DNA from: Arthrobacter sp. StoSoilA2
Lineage (GTDB): Bacteria > Actinomycetota > Actinomycetes > Actinomycetales > Micrococcaceae
NCBI RefSeq assembly: GCF_019977195.1
Contig: NZ_AP024643.1
Location: 1,116,001-1,180,000 of the forward strand
Reading direction: 5' to 3'
Length of the DNA stretch: 64,000 nt
Shown here: positions 56,616 through 64,000 of the stretch, piece by piece
Layout: every line of letters begins with the position of its first letter
How positions within the stretch are numbered: position 1 is the first letter of the stretch
Position numbers and translations under genes: made by a program
The notes under the pieces: model-generated
Database searches by the model: none
Seen by the model: only the letters and a program-made list of their open reading frames with translations
What the model was told of the DNA's origin: nothing

Positions 56616-57422
56616 TTAGCGGCCCGGCCAGGCGGGCGCGCGCTTTTCCTGGAAAGCGCGCACTCCCTCGGCGGAGTCTTCACTGTCCAGCGCCGCCATG
56701 AGAGCGGGCAGGCGCAGGCCGCGGGCTTCCTTGGCCGTCAGGTGGGAAGTCTGGGTGACCATTTGCTTCACGGCCCGGACTGAGGTGGGGGCGCACGCAA
56801 GGATCTGGTCCACCCAGCGCTGCACTGCGGCGTCGAGCTCTTCGGCAGGAACAACCTCGTTGACGAGCCCCATGGACTGCATCTCCGCTGCCTCGGCTTT
56901 CCGGCCGGTCAGGAGCATGCCCATGGCCTGCGTGTGTGGGATCCGTCGCACCAATTGGTGGATGCCGCCGTCGAGCGCCAACCGCCCAACCCGAGGCTCC
57001 GTCAAGCCGAACTTCGCGGTATCGGCCGCCACCACGATGTCGGCACCGAGCACCATTTCCATGCCGCCGCCCAGGGCGTAGCCGTTGACCCGGGCGATGA
57101 CCGGAATATCCAGGGAGGTGCGCAGGCTCAGGCCGCCGAAGCCGTTGGGATCCAGGCCGGCCCAGTATTCCAGGCCCGTCTTGTCCACGGCGGAGGCGGA
57201 CATGTCCGCGCCAACCGAGAAGGCACGTGATCCTGCGCCCGTGATGACCACAGCACGTACTGAAGGATCGTTCTCCAGCTGTTCCCAGATCTCGTTGAGC
57301 CGGGTGTGGGTGTTGGCGTCGACGGCATTGAGGACGTGCTGGCGGTCGATCACCACCGTTGCCACGTGGTTCTCAATGGTCAGGGTGACGGTATCCACTG
57401 GGGCTTCAACCACCGCGGTCAT
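56616..57422 (-). CDS. Enoyl-CoA hydratase/isomerase family protein
   Basis: Crotonase-fold enzyme, 268 aa. The oxyanion-hole motif is GADMSAS and NGYALGGGMEM; the two catalytic Glu positions are filled (GGGMEMVLGADI and LTEPRVG). It probably hydrates an enoyl-CoA made from the substrate activated by the CoA-transferase, whose gene overlaps it by 4 nt (ATGA). Substrate unknown. Confidence 0.92.
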   Translation of the reverse strand: MTAVVEAPVDTVTLTIENHVATVVIDRQHVLNAVDANTHTRLNEIWEQLENDPSVRAVVITGAGSRAFSVGADMSASAVDKTGLEYWAGLDPNGFGGLSLRTSLDIPVIARVNGYALGGGMEMVLGADIVVAADTAKFGLTEPRVGRLALDGGIHQLVRRIPHTQAMGMLLTGRKAEAAEMQSMGLVNEVVPAEELDAAVQRWVDQILACAPTSVRAVKQMVTQTSHLTAKEARGLRLPALMAALDSEDSAEGVRAFQEKRAPAWPGR

Positions 57423-58672
57423 CGCAGGACTCCCAACTGCTGCAGGCGTTCGATGGTCTCCTCGTCGAAGCCGTTCTCCAACAGGACCTCTACGTTGTGC
57501 TCGCCCAAACGTGGTGCGGCACGGCGAATAGTGGGCGGGGTGGCGGAAAGCCGGATCGGCGCATTCAGCATCCGCACCGTGCCCACCGAAGGGTGTTCGG
57601 CTTCCACGATCATGCCGTTGGCCTCGGTCTGCGCATCCGCAAGGGCCTGCTCCAAAGTGTGCACAGGAGCATTCAGCAGCCCCTGCTCCTCAAGCTGGTG
57701 CGTCCAGTACTCGGTGGTGTTGGTGGCGATGCGCTCGCGGAAGATCGCCTGCAGCGCGGGCTTGTTCTGGAACTGCTGCTCGAGATTGGCGAACTCGGGG
57801 CGCTGCGTGAGGTCCTCGTCCAAGCCCAGGGCGTCGGAGATCCGTGCCAGTGGGTCAGGCGTGAATCCGCCTACCATGCACACGGCGCCATCGGTGGTTT
57901 CGAAGACGCCGCTCAACGGCATGGCACCCCAGTTGACCTCGTAGCCGCGGTTGAGCTGCATGCACGCTTCCTGCATCTGCAGGTGCAGCATGGAGTCATA
58001 CATGGTCACTTCAACCCGCTGCCCGATCCCCGACGTTTCCCGGGTGCGCAGTGCCAGCAGGATGCCCTGCATGAGGTGCATGCCCGTGATGTAGTCGCAG
58101 AGGGTGGTGGGGTAGATGGCGGGTTTGGTGTCCTCGGACTCCCTCCGCCACATCACACCGGAGTAGGCCTGCGCGATCGCGTCCTGACCACCCTTGTGGG
58201 AATAGGGGCCGTCGGGACCGAAGCCTGTGCCCGACGCCCAGATGATGCCGGGGTTCGTGGCCTTGAGGTCCTCGTACCCGAAGCCCATGCGTTCCATGAC
58301 TCCGGAGCGGAAGTTGCTGACCACCACGTCCGCATCAGCCATGAGCCGGTGCAGCACCTCGCGCCCTTCCTCAGTGCGGGTATCCACAGAGACGCTGCGC
58401 TTGTTCCGGTTGATGGACAGGAAGATCGGGTTGTCCTGGCCGTCCTGGTCCGGGAAGGAATTGCGCGAAATGTCGCCTGCGCCGGGGCGTTCCACCTTGA
58501 TGATGTCCGCACCGTAATCGCCCAGCAGTTGGGTGCAGGACGGGCCCATGAACACCTGTGTGAAGTCCACGATTTTGATGCCGTCCAGCGGGAGTGGCGT
58601 TGGTACCGGAGCCCCGGCGGCGAGTGCCGCCGTCGTGCTTTCCGTTGTCTGTTCCAGAATTACGGTGCTCAT
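57419..58672 (-). CDS. Class III CoA-transferase (CaiB/BaiF family)
   Basis: Family III CoA-transferase, 417 aa, moving CoA between carboxylic acids through an Asp acyl intermediate. The Asp of GGQDAIAQAYSG matches that residue, and the interlocked-dimer N-terminus is DGIKIVDFTQVFMGPSCTQ. It overlaps the FAD oxidoreductase upstream and the hydratase downstream by 4 nt each, so the three products should be made together. It presumably activates the substrate acid of the operon. Confidence 0.93.
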   Translation of the reverse strand: MSTVILEQTTESTTAALAAGAPVPTPLPLDGIKIVDFTQVFMGPSCTQLLGDYGADIIKVERPGAGDISRNSFPDQDGQDNPIFLSINRNKRSVSVDTRTEEGREVLHRLMADADVVVSNFRSGVMERMGFGYEDLKATNPGIIWASGTGFGPDGPYSHKGGQDAIAQAYSGVMWRRESEDTKPAIYPTTLCDYITGMHLMQGILLALRTRETSGIGQRVEVTMYDSMLHLQMQEACMQLNRGYEVNWGAMPLSGVFETTDGAVCMVGGFTPDPLARISDALGLDEDLTQRPEFANLEQQFQNKPALQAIFRERIATNTTEYWTHQLEEQGLLNAPVHTLEQALADAQTEANGMIVEAEHPSVGTVRMLNAPIRLSATPPTIRRAAPRLGEHNVEVLLENGFDEETIERLQQLGVLR

Positions 58673-60033
58673 GCCGGCACCGCTGCTGTTGCGTCGACGG
58701 TAGCGTTCGACGACGGGACGTCGCCTGGGTCAGCACCATGCCGGCGCATGCCCTGCTGGATATCCAGCGCGGAGACGTCGCGGACCAACACGTTGTTTTC
58801 CACGGCGAGGGCCGCTGCAACGCCGACGGCCTGTCCCATTGCCATGCAGGGTGGGATTTCGCGCGACATTTTCTGTGCCTCCGGAGTGGCGGAGTAGTGG
58901 CGGCCGGCCACCAGCAGCTGGTCCACTTCCTTGGGCAGCAGCGAGCGGTACGGGTAGTAGTAGTCACGGCCGCGGGCAACGGTGTCCGCGAAGTGGCGGC
59001 GCTGGGTGACGTCGTCCTTGGTCATGACGTACTCGCCCTGCAGGAGCCGGGTCTGGCGGACACCCATTTGGGAGGCGACATCCAGCATGTAGCAGTTTTC
59101 GAAGCCGGGCAGGTTCGCACGGACGTACTCCACGGCCTCGGAGATCCGGTCCCGGGCTGCGAACTCCGCGGCAGTCATGTCGGCGGGATCGACGCCGTCG
59201 AATCCGCTCATGTGCGGGGCGTTGCACCAGACCACGCCGTCGATGGGTGTCTTGAGCCACCACAGTTCCCAGGCGCCGCCGAGGAGTCGCTTGATCTTGC
59301 GGTTGATGGCGCGGGCTTCCTTGGGGTTGGCCTGTTCGAAGGCTTCGGCGGCGTTGGTATCCACGTTGCCCAAACGGAAGACCAGCGTGGTGAGGTAGTT
59401 GTCCTTGGCATAGCTGGCGCCGGCGCGGGAGGCGACGTCGATGTCGCCGGTGGTGTCGATCACGACGTCGGCCATGAAGGCCTGCGGGCCCAGTTTCGTT
59501 TCGCAGATGACGCCCTTGATCACGCCGTTGTCCACGATGGGACGGGAGAACCAGGAGTGCAGGCGGAGGTCCACGCCGGCCTCGCGGACGAGGTCGTTGG
59601 AGACGCGCTTCCAGCCGTCGGGATCGAAAGCGGCTGCATAGCAGATGGGCTTCGGGTTGGTGTGGGAGTGGAAGTCGAAGGTGCCGTAGCGGCCCCACTT
59701 GTTCCAGAGTTCCTCGGAGGTCTTGCGGTCATCCGCTGGCGGAACGATCGCCAAGCCCAGCTTCTGGAGGCGCTCCACGTACTCGGAGACGATGCCGGTT
59801 ACCGTGATTTCCTGGCCGTTGATCATGTCATCGAGCACCAGGACCATGCCGCCGGAAGCGAGTCCACCCAAGGACGAATAGCGTTCCAGCAACGTAACTT
59901 TGGCTCCTGAGCGGGCGGCGGTAACCGCTGCAGCGACGCCTGCGGGACCACCACCGACTACCAGGACGTCGGACCGTGAGATGACCGGGGCGGTGAGGTC
60001 CGCCGTCGTAGTGCTGAGTTCAAGCGAGTTCAT
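58669..60033 (-). CDS. FAD-dependent oxidoreductase (FAD_oxidored family)
   Basis: Flavoprotein of 454 aa. The dinucleotide-binding motif is VVGGGPAGVAAAVTAARSG with LLER at the end of strand 2, and the second FAD motif is VVIDTTGDIDVA. The C-terminal LLVAGRHYSATPEAQ segment is typical of FAD_oxidored proteins. It follows the importer gene by 10 bp and is coupled to the CoA-transferase gene. It likely oxidises or reduces the imported acid before or after CoA activation; the reaction is not known. Confidence 0.88.
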   Translation of the reverse strand: MNSLELSTTTADLTAPVISRSDVLVVGGGPAGVAAAVTAARSGAKVTLLERYSSLGGLASGGMVLVLDDMINGQEITVTGIVSEYVERLQKLGLAIVPPADDRKTSEELWNKWGRYGTFDFHSHTNPKPICYAAAFDPDGWKRVSNDLVREAGVDLRLHSWFSRPIVDNGVIKGVICETKLGPQAFMADVVIDTTGDIDVASRAGASYAKDNYLTTLVFRLGNVDTNAAEAFEQANPKEARAINRKIKRLLGGAWELWWLKTPIDGVVWCNAPHMSGFDGVDPADMTAAEFAARDRISEAVEYVRANLPGFENCYMLDVASQMGVRQTRLLQGEYVMTKDDVTQRRHFADTVARGRDYYYPYRSLLPKEVDQLLVAGRHYSATPEAQKMSREIPPCMAMGQAVGVAAALAVENNVLVRDVSALDIQQGMRRHGADPGDVPSSNATVDATAAVPA

Positions 60034-60043
60034 GATGGAGTCC

Positions 60044-61375
60044 TTACTTTCCGACGAAGATGCCGTTGGAGCGGCGTGCGGCGAGGTAGAAAACGATGCT
60101 GAGGATGGAGAGGACGGCCACGTAGACCGGGAAGACCCAGGTGAGGTTCAGGGATTGGAACCAGACCAGAAGGTAGGAGGCAGTGCCGCCGAAGAGGGCG
60201 ACGCCGATGCCGTAGCCCAGCGCAACGCCGGTGCCGCGGATGTTCTTGGGCATCAGGGATGAGCTGACCACGTTGTAGAGGGTCATGTTCAGGACCAGGA
60301 CGATCGAGCCACCCAGGAGGACCGCTGCGAATCCGCCAATGCCCGGCTGGACGTACATCAGCATGAGGAACACGGACGGGATGGCGAGGATGCGGGTCAC
60401 CAGGAACCAGCGGGACATTGCTTTGCCGTCGGCCAGCTTGCCGATGACCCAACTGCCCACTACGAGGATGACGGCCAGGATGGTGGTGAGGGCGAAGACC
60501 GCGGTGGGATCTTCCTTGAAACCGCTGCGGGCTGCGGTGGGAAGGCCAACGTTCCAGGCGTAGTTGTAGGCCTGTGCGGCACCCACCACGAAGATGATGG
60601 CAAGGACGGAGAGCCAGTGCTTACGGACTCCGGACCACACGGCACGCGGCGTGTTCGTGGCCATTTCCTCGGCCTTGAGCGTCTCCGGCAGGGAGCGGCG
60701 AAGGTAGAGGACCACAAAACCGAAGGCTGCGCCGATGATGAACGGTACGCGCCAGCCCCAATCGGCCATGGCTGCGCCGCCGAGGACAAGGCTGCAGAGG
60801 AAACTCACCAGCGAGGCCAGGAGGATGCCGATGTTCACGTAGAAGGACATGATGCCGGCTACGTAGCCTTCGCGGCCTTCCGGAGCGAGCTCCACAGCGT
60901 GTGAGGTGGAGAGTGGGGCTTCGATTCCTGTGGAGATACCCTGCAGGATGCGGCACACCAGTAGGATGATGCCGGCCCAGGCGCCAATGGTGGCGTAGTT
61001 GGGCGTGATGGCAATGATCAGCGTGGTGCCGGCCATGAGCATGATGGACAACAGCATGACCCGACGCCGGCCGATCCGGTCTGCGAGCGTCCCCAGCAGT
61101 ATGCCGCCTAGAGGGCGGAAGGCGAACCCGACGGCGAACACGGCCAATGCATTCAGGGTGGCGGAGAGTGGCTCTGTGTTGGGGAAGAAGTTCGGGCCGA
61201 TGAAGGCTGACAGGAGGCCGAAGACCATCCAGTCGTACCATTCAAGGGCGTTGCCGAGGCCCAGCCCCAACAGTCCTTTGCGGACCTGCGGAGTGAACTT
61301 TGGGTTCTTTGTGGGGGAGGAGTGGCTGGTGCTTGGTGACGGGACGGCGTTGTCCGTCGTTTGGGTGTTGAGCAT
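60044..61375 (-). CDS. MFS importer, metabolite:H+ symporter type
   Basis: Twelve-helix major facilitator, 443 aa, of the metabolite:proton symporter (ShiA/ProP/KgtP-like) group. Markers are NALEWYDWMVFGLLS in the first helix and GTLADRIGRRRVMLLSI in the loop between helices 2 and 3. ATG 61375 with AAGGA upstream is the start. It is the first gene of the catabolic operon and likely imports the organic acid. The 163-bp gap to the regulator gene upstream should contain the operon promoter; none is obvious. Confidence 0.92.
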   Translation of the reverse strand: MLNTQTTDNAVPSPSTSHSSPTKNPKFTPQVRKGLLGLGLGNALEWYDWMVFGLLSAFIGPNFFPNTEPLSATLNALAVFAVGFAFRPLGGILLGTLADRIGRRRVMLLSIMLMAGTTLIIAITPNYATIGAWAGIILLVCRILQGISTGIEAPLSTSHAVELAPEGREGYVAGIMSFYVNIGILLASLVSFLCSLVLGGAAMADWGWRVPFIIGAAFGFVVLYLRRSLPETLKAEEMATNTPRAVWSGVRKHWLSVLAIIFVVGAAQAYNYAWNVGLPTAARSGFKEDPTAVFALTTILAVILVVGSWVIGKLADGKAMSRWFLVTRILAIPSVFLMLMYVQPGIGGFAAVLLGGSIVLVLNMTLYNVVSSSLMPKNIRGTGVALGYGIGVALFGGTASYLLVWFQSLNLTWVFPVYVAVLSILSIVFYLAARRSNGIFVGK

Positions 61376-61538
61376 GGAAGTGTCCTTACGCTGACGCCCC
61401 GGAGGGCGTGGGAGGGTATGACGCAGGAACGCCTGTTGGAGGAGGCGCTTCGTGCGAAAGTGGCAAGGATTGTCTGCGGCCACGGTTCGTGTCCGGACAG
61501 TTAAGGGAAAACGCTGGCGCCGTTAAGGGGCGGCAGTG

Positions 61539-62138
61539 TTACCACGCGTGTGGTGCGTTGACCCAGATGGCTACGCATACCTCTTCGTAGCTGTTTTTGT
61601 ACCAGTGGGGGATTTCTGAGGAGTAGGTGATCGAGTCGCCCTCTTCCAGGCTGTAGCAGACGCCGTCCAGATAGACGTCCTTACGGCCGGAAATGATGTA
61701 GCAGAACTCTTCACCACTGTGGGTAAAAGGGGTGGCGCTGGTGTCGTGCCCTGGGGGCGTGCTGATCCATTGCGCTTCAATGCTTCCGTCGCGGTTGGGA
61801 GTCAGCAATTCATGTACGGCTTCGCCCACGGATTCACGGGTGACGTTCTTGAGGTTGCGTCGCTCGGATCTGCGGACCACAGGTGAGGTGGATTGGTCCT
61901 GGCCAATGAAGAATCTCCCTACAGGGATGTCCAGGCCGTGGGCCAATTGGGCGAGGGTGGTGAAGGAAGGGTTGGCCATTCCGCGTTCGATTTGGCTGAC
62001 GATCGCCTGGCTGAGGCCGGTGATGTCCGAGAGCTGGGCGAGGGTCATGCCCTTTGCCTTGCGCATGGTGCGCACCTTGTTCCCCACAGTTGCCAGCAGT
62101 TCGCTGGTGGCTGGCGGTGCAGGAGTCTCGGTAGTCAT
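61539..62138 (-). CDS. XRE-cupin transcriptional regulator
   Basis: Regulator of 199 aa. An N-terminal XRE helix-turn-helix (about 14-70: MTLAQLSDITGLSQAIVSQIERG) is joined to a C-terminal cupin domain (about 120-195: HSGEEFCYIISGRKDVYLDG) that senses a small molecule. It lies just upstream of the catabolic operon on the same strand and probably controls it and itself through the repeats at 62179-62234. Confidence 0.92.
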   Translation of the reverse strand: MTTETPAPPATSELLATVGNKVRTMRKAKGMTLAQLSDITGLSQAIVSQIERGMANPSFTTLAQLAHGLDIPVGRFFIGQDQSTSPVVRRSERRNLKNVTRESVGEAVHELLTPNRDGSIEAQWISTPPGHDTSATPFTHSGEEFCYIISGRKDVYLDGVCYSLEEGDSITYSSEIPHWYKNSYEEVCVAIWVNAPHAW

Positions 62139-62172
62139 TGCCGCATCCTTCGTTGGTGAGCTAACTCACACA

Positions 62173-62234
62173 ACTATAGTGAAGATTTTTAGCGAGTCAA
62201 TGGTTTTCTTTATTTTCGTGAAGATCTTTACGAG
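62173..62234 (-). promoter_or_regulatory. Promoter and repeated operators of the XRE-cupin regulator
   Basis: Reading the minus strand, TTGACT (62200-62195) and TATAGT (62178-62173) are 16 bp apart and form a good promoter. GTGAAGATTTTTAGCGAG (62179-62196) fills the spacer, and a near copy, GTGAAGATCTTTACGAG (62218-62234), lies upstream and overlaps the end of the HPt gene. The second copy is almost palindromic. Both are probable binding sites for the regulator. The stretch is markedly AT-rich. Confidence 0.6.
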
Positions 62235-62608
62235 ATCGAGGGTTGGAGTTCGCAAATCGTACCGAACACGAAGGCCTCGATCGTCTGCACTTGCTCCCTC
62301 AGTTCCTGAAGGTGCCCGGCGTTGGGGAGGAGCCTGATGCTGATTTCCAACTCCGTGGCCAAGCGGCGCATGCAGATGGCCCCTACCATGTGGCTTGAAG
62401 TCTTCAGGCTCAGTACCGCGTCCATGGCGTCTTCAATGTCCAGGTTGTTCAGTGCGTGATGCAGGCGACCCACCCGCCACGGCAGGAGATCGATGTAGTT
62501 ACGGACGAACCTGGTGACGATGGACCGGTCTCCTCCAAGCTCTGCCTGGAGTTCGGTGAGGACGGTGGGATCAACCAGTGAGTCTGTGCACTCGTCATAC
62601 TCAGACAC
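62228..62608 (-). CDS. HPt-like protein lacking the phospho-histidine
   Basis: Helical protein of 126 aa with the histidine-phosphotransfer layout: FVRNYIDLLPWRVGRLHHAL, then LSLKTSSHMVGAICMRRLATELE, then a final helix. GTG 62608 with GGGAGGGG upstream is the best start. In true HPt domains a His lies two residues before the LK of LKgsS; here that position is Leu (VLSLKTSS), so phosphotransfer by the usual route seems impossible. It may bind a response regulator without being phosphorylated. It stands alone, not next to a kinase. Confidence 0.72.
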   Translation of the reverse strand: MSEYDECTDSLVDPTVLTELQAELGGDRSIVTRFVRNYIDLLPWRVGRLHHALNNLDIEDAMDAVLSLKTSSHMVGAICMRRLATELEISIRLLPNAGHLQELREQVQTIEAFVFGTICELQPSIS

Positions 62609-62789
62609 CAAACCCCTCCCGCCTCCGAACAATAGATGCACGATTCAACAGTAGGTCCCGGGGAACTATCGAAATGCCCGAAAGCGAAAGCTTGATCCAA
62701 TCTTGAGCGGACTCAGAGGGAGTCTTGATCGAAGTCGCTGAAAGTAAGTAAAGGAAATGGAGTAATCGCCGAAGCGGGGGGATCAAGGC

Positions 62790-62993
62790 GTGGGTAAAGG
62801 ATTGGAAATCAGCATGAACGGTGATGTTCGGCCCTCAGCGGGGCTCATGGTCATCATCGTGTTGTGCCTGACGGTGCTGCTGGGTATTGGTGGAACGTCA
62901 GCGTATGCGTTGTGGGAGCAAGGTTCACACAACAGCACTAATCAATCGGACTCCGCTGGGTCCGCCGGGAATGCCGGGCCGAAGGCGCCATAG
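62790..62993 (+). CDS. Small single-pass membrane protein
   Basis: A 67-residue frame (or 59 from ATG 62814) with one hydrophobic helix (GLMVIIVLCLTVLLGIG) and a Gly/Ser/Asn-rich tail outside. No family is recognised. Its 3' end overlaps the convergent vsr gene by 52 nt, which is unusual, so the gene is plausible but not certain. Confidence 0.5.
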   Translation: MGKGLEISMNGDVRPSAGLMVIIVLCLTVLLGIGGTSAYALWEQGSHNSTNQSDSAGSAGNAGPKAP

Positions 62994-63442
62994 GGCGAAT
63001 GGCCCTCCAACGGCCCCTCCAGGAACCCCGTCAGCCGTTCTTCAAGGACTGAGCTGTCCCGCAACTCGCACTCCCACACCGTCAGCACGTCCCAGCCGGC
63101 AGCGCGCAGCTGTTCCCTCTGTATCTGATCGCGTTCACGGGTCCGCGTGCGCTTGGTCTCCCAGAACGCCGCATTGGCAGTGGGGGAGTGCAGGCCGACC
63201 TTGCAATCATGGAAGTGCCAGAAACAGCCGTTGACGAAAATGACCTTACGACGGCCGGAGAACACCAAATCCGGCCGACCCGGCAGCTTGGTCCCGCCGG
63301 CTTGCCCATGCAACCGGTAGCGGTACCCCTTGGCATGCAGGAGTTTGCGGACCAGTAACTCGGGCTTGGTGTTTTTGCCCCTGATCCTGGACATGTTTCG
63401 GCTACGCTGCTCCGGCGTCAGCAAGTCCCGGCTCTCGCCCAT
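62942..63442 (-). CDS. vsr: Very short patch repair endonuclease
   Basis: Vsr-family nuclease of 166 aa. Family motifs are MSRIRGKNTKPEL, the Asp in GRPDLVF, and FVNGCFWHFHDC with its zinc-binding Cys/His; the middle KVGLHSPTANAAFW segment also fits. Vsr nicks T:G mismatches made by deamination of 5-methylcytosine. No cytosine methyltransferase gene is visible nearby, so the partner, if any, lies elsewhere. The C-terminus has about 25 extra Gly/Pro-rich residues in the overlap with the small membrane protein gene. Confidence 0.93.
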   Translation of the reverse strand: MGESRDLLTPEQRSRNMSRIRGKNTKPELLVRKLLHAKGYRYRLHGQAGGTKLPGRPDLVFSGRRKVIFVNGCFWHFHDCKVGLHSPTANAAFWETKRTRTRERDQIQREQLRAAGWDVLTVWECELRDSSVLEERLTGFLEGPLEGHSPYGAFGPAFPADPAESD

Positions 63443-63452
63443 ACAGTCCAGC

Positions 63453-64000
63453 CTACCCAGGGATTACTGTTACGGTCCGGGGAGCCTGGAACGATAGCAA
63501 ACGGAGCCATTCGGGGTTGGGGTCCCCGAGCCGGACCCCCTTCAGCGCCGCGGTGGTTTCCTGAACCACGACGACGGTCTCCAGCTCGGCGAGTTTGGCA
63601 CCAAGGCAGCGATGGATTCCGGAGCCGAAGGCCAAGCCGTAGGGCGTGGGTCCCTGATGGTCGGTGGTTTCCCCGGCAGACTCACCGCTGCCTTCACCGG
63701 CCGCCCAGGGAAAGCCGTGGTTCCCGGTCAGCTCCACCAGGATTTCCTCGCCCGCAAGGATGTGCTCGCCATTAAGCTCGGTATCGCGGGCGGCCACCCT
63801 CCGCCAGGTAGGCACGGAAGACTCGGTGGCCAGCACATGACGAACAATCCCGCGGGCTTTGGCGCTGGAGGAGGCCTCGTCCCAGGAGATTCCCCGCGAG
63901 CCCTCGGCCAGACGGAACAGCGTGGTGCTGATGAGCTGCGTAGTGGTCTCCTGGCCCGCGATGAGCAGGAAGTAGCCCAAAGAACAGATCTCCGGCGTGC
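63453..64000 (-). CDS. Cytochrome P450, C-terminal part, K-helix ExxR missing
   Basis: The last 182 codons of a P450; the frame runs off the window, so the N-terminal half is missing. The oxygen-activation helix reads AGQETTT, and the heme loop GSGIHRCLGAKLAE supplies the Cys ligand. At the K-helix, where P450s almost always have ExxR, the sequence is VRHVLATESSVPTW, so both Glu and Arg are absent. The segment before the heme loop has an acidic Gly-rich insertion (AAGEGSGESAGETTD). The TTG at 63980 is internal. Substrate unknown. Confidence 0.88.
   Translation of the reverse strand, partial: TPEICSLGYFLLIAGQETTTQLISTTLFRLAEGSRGISWDEASSSAKARGIVRHVLATESSVPTWRRVAARDTELNGEHILAGEEILVELTGNHGFPWAAGEGSGESAGETTDHQGPTPYGLAFGSGIHRCLGAKLAELETVVVVQETTAALKGVRLGDPNPEWLRLLSFQAPRTVTVIPG

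Overview
This 64 kb window looks like chromosomal DNA of a high-GC actinobacterium of the Arthrobacter/Paenarthrobacter group (Micrococcaceae). The reasons are the codon bias, the many GTG/TTG starts, the sugar ABC transporters without their own ATPase, inulin fructotransferase-family (GH91) genes, a 7Fe ferredoxin and an actinobacterial gene order. This assignment is inferred from gene content; no rRNA or tRNA marker was seen.

Layout. (1) 1-7.1 kb: end of a DHA2 drug exporter, a heterodimeric ABC exporter pair, a small thioesterase and CutC. (2) 7.1-21.2 kb: a fructan/inulin locus. One arm (minus strand) carries a secreted GH32 exo-fructanase and a GH91 inulin fructotransferase-like gene. 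The divergent arm carries a lipoprotein solute-binding protein, two permeases, a second (cytosolic) GH91, a LacI regulator, a cytosolic GH32 and a DUF5107-TPR protein. The implied route is: inulin is split outside the cell into difructose anhydride and short fructans, these are imported, then hydrolysed inside. A Tat signal peptide that fits the GH91 enzyme lies upstream but is cut off from it by stops and a frame change. (3) 21.2-40.9 kb: a galactan (type II arabinogalactan) locus. It has a giant secreted enzyme joining a GH30 endo-beta-1,6-galactanase-like module to a GH43 exo-beta-1,3-galactanase-like module, two complete CUT1 transporter sets, GH2 and GH35 beta-galactosidases, GalE, a LacI regulator and a TetR regulator. 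Seven copies of one LacI-type operator (consensus TGTTTACGTAAACA) tie the region into one regulon.

(4) 41-49.2 kb: an M23 cell-wall peptidase with a long Thr/Pro tail, an McrBC-type modified-DNA restriction pair, a small membrane protein and a divergent two-component system. (5) 49.3-51.9 kb: a molybdenum oxidoreductase/flavin reductase/zinc-ribbon triad and a toxin-antitoxin-like pair. (6) 52-62.1 kb: a minus-strand catabolic operon (XRE-cupin regulator, MHS-type importer, FAD oxidoreductase, class III CoA-transferase, enoyl-CoA hydratase, DHDPS-like lyase, SDR, aldehyde dehydrogenase, ferredoxin) for an unidentified carboxylic acid. (7) 62.2-64 kb: a degenerate HPt protein, a small membrane protein, Vsr endonuclease and the end of an unusual cytochrome P450.

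The best candidates for new biology are the bifunctional galactanase and its operator regulon, the 28-bp repeat (carrying the start of lacI) that brackets the tetR-GH2 cassette, the detached Tat leader of the GH91 enzyme, and the doubly nested domain insertion in the secreted GH32.
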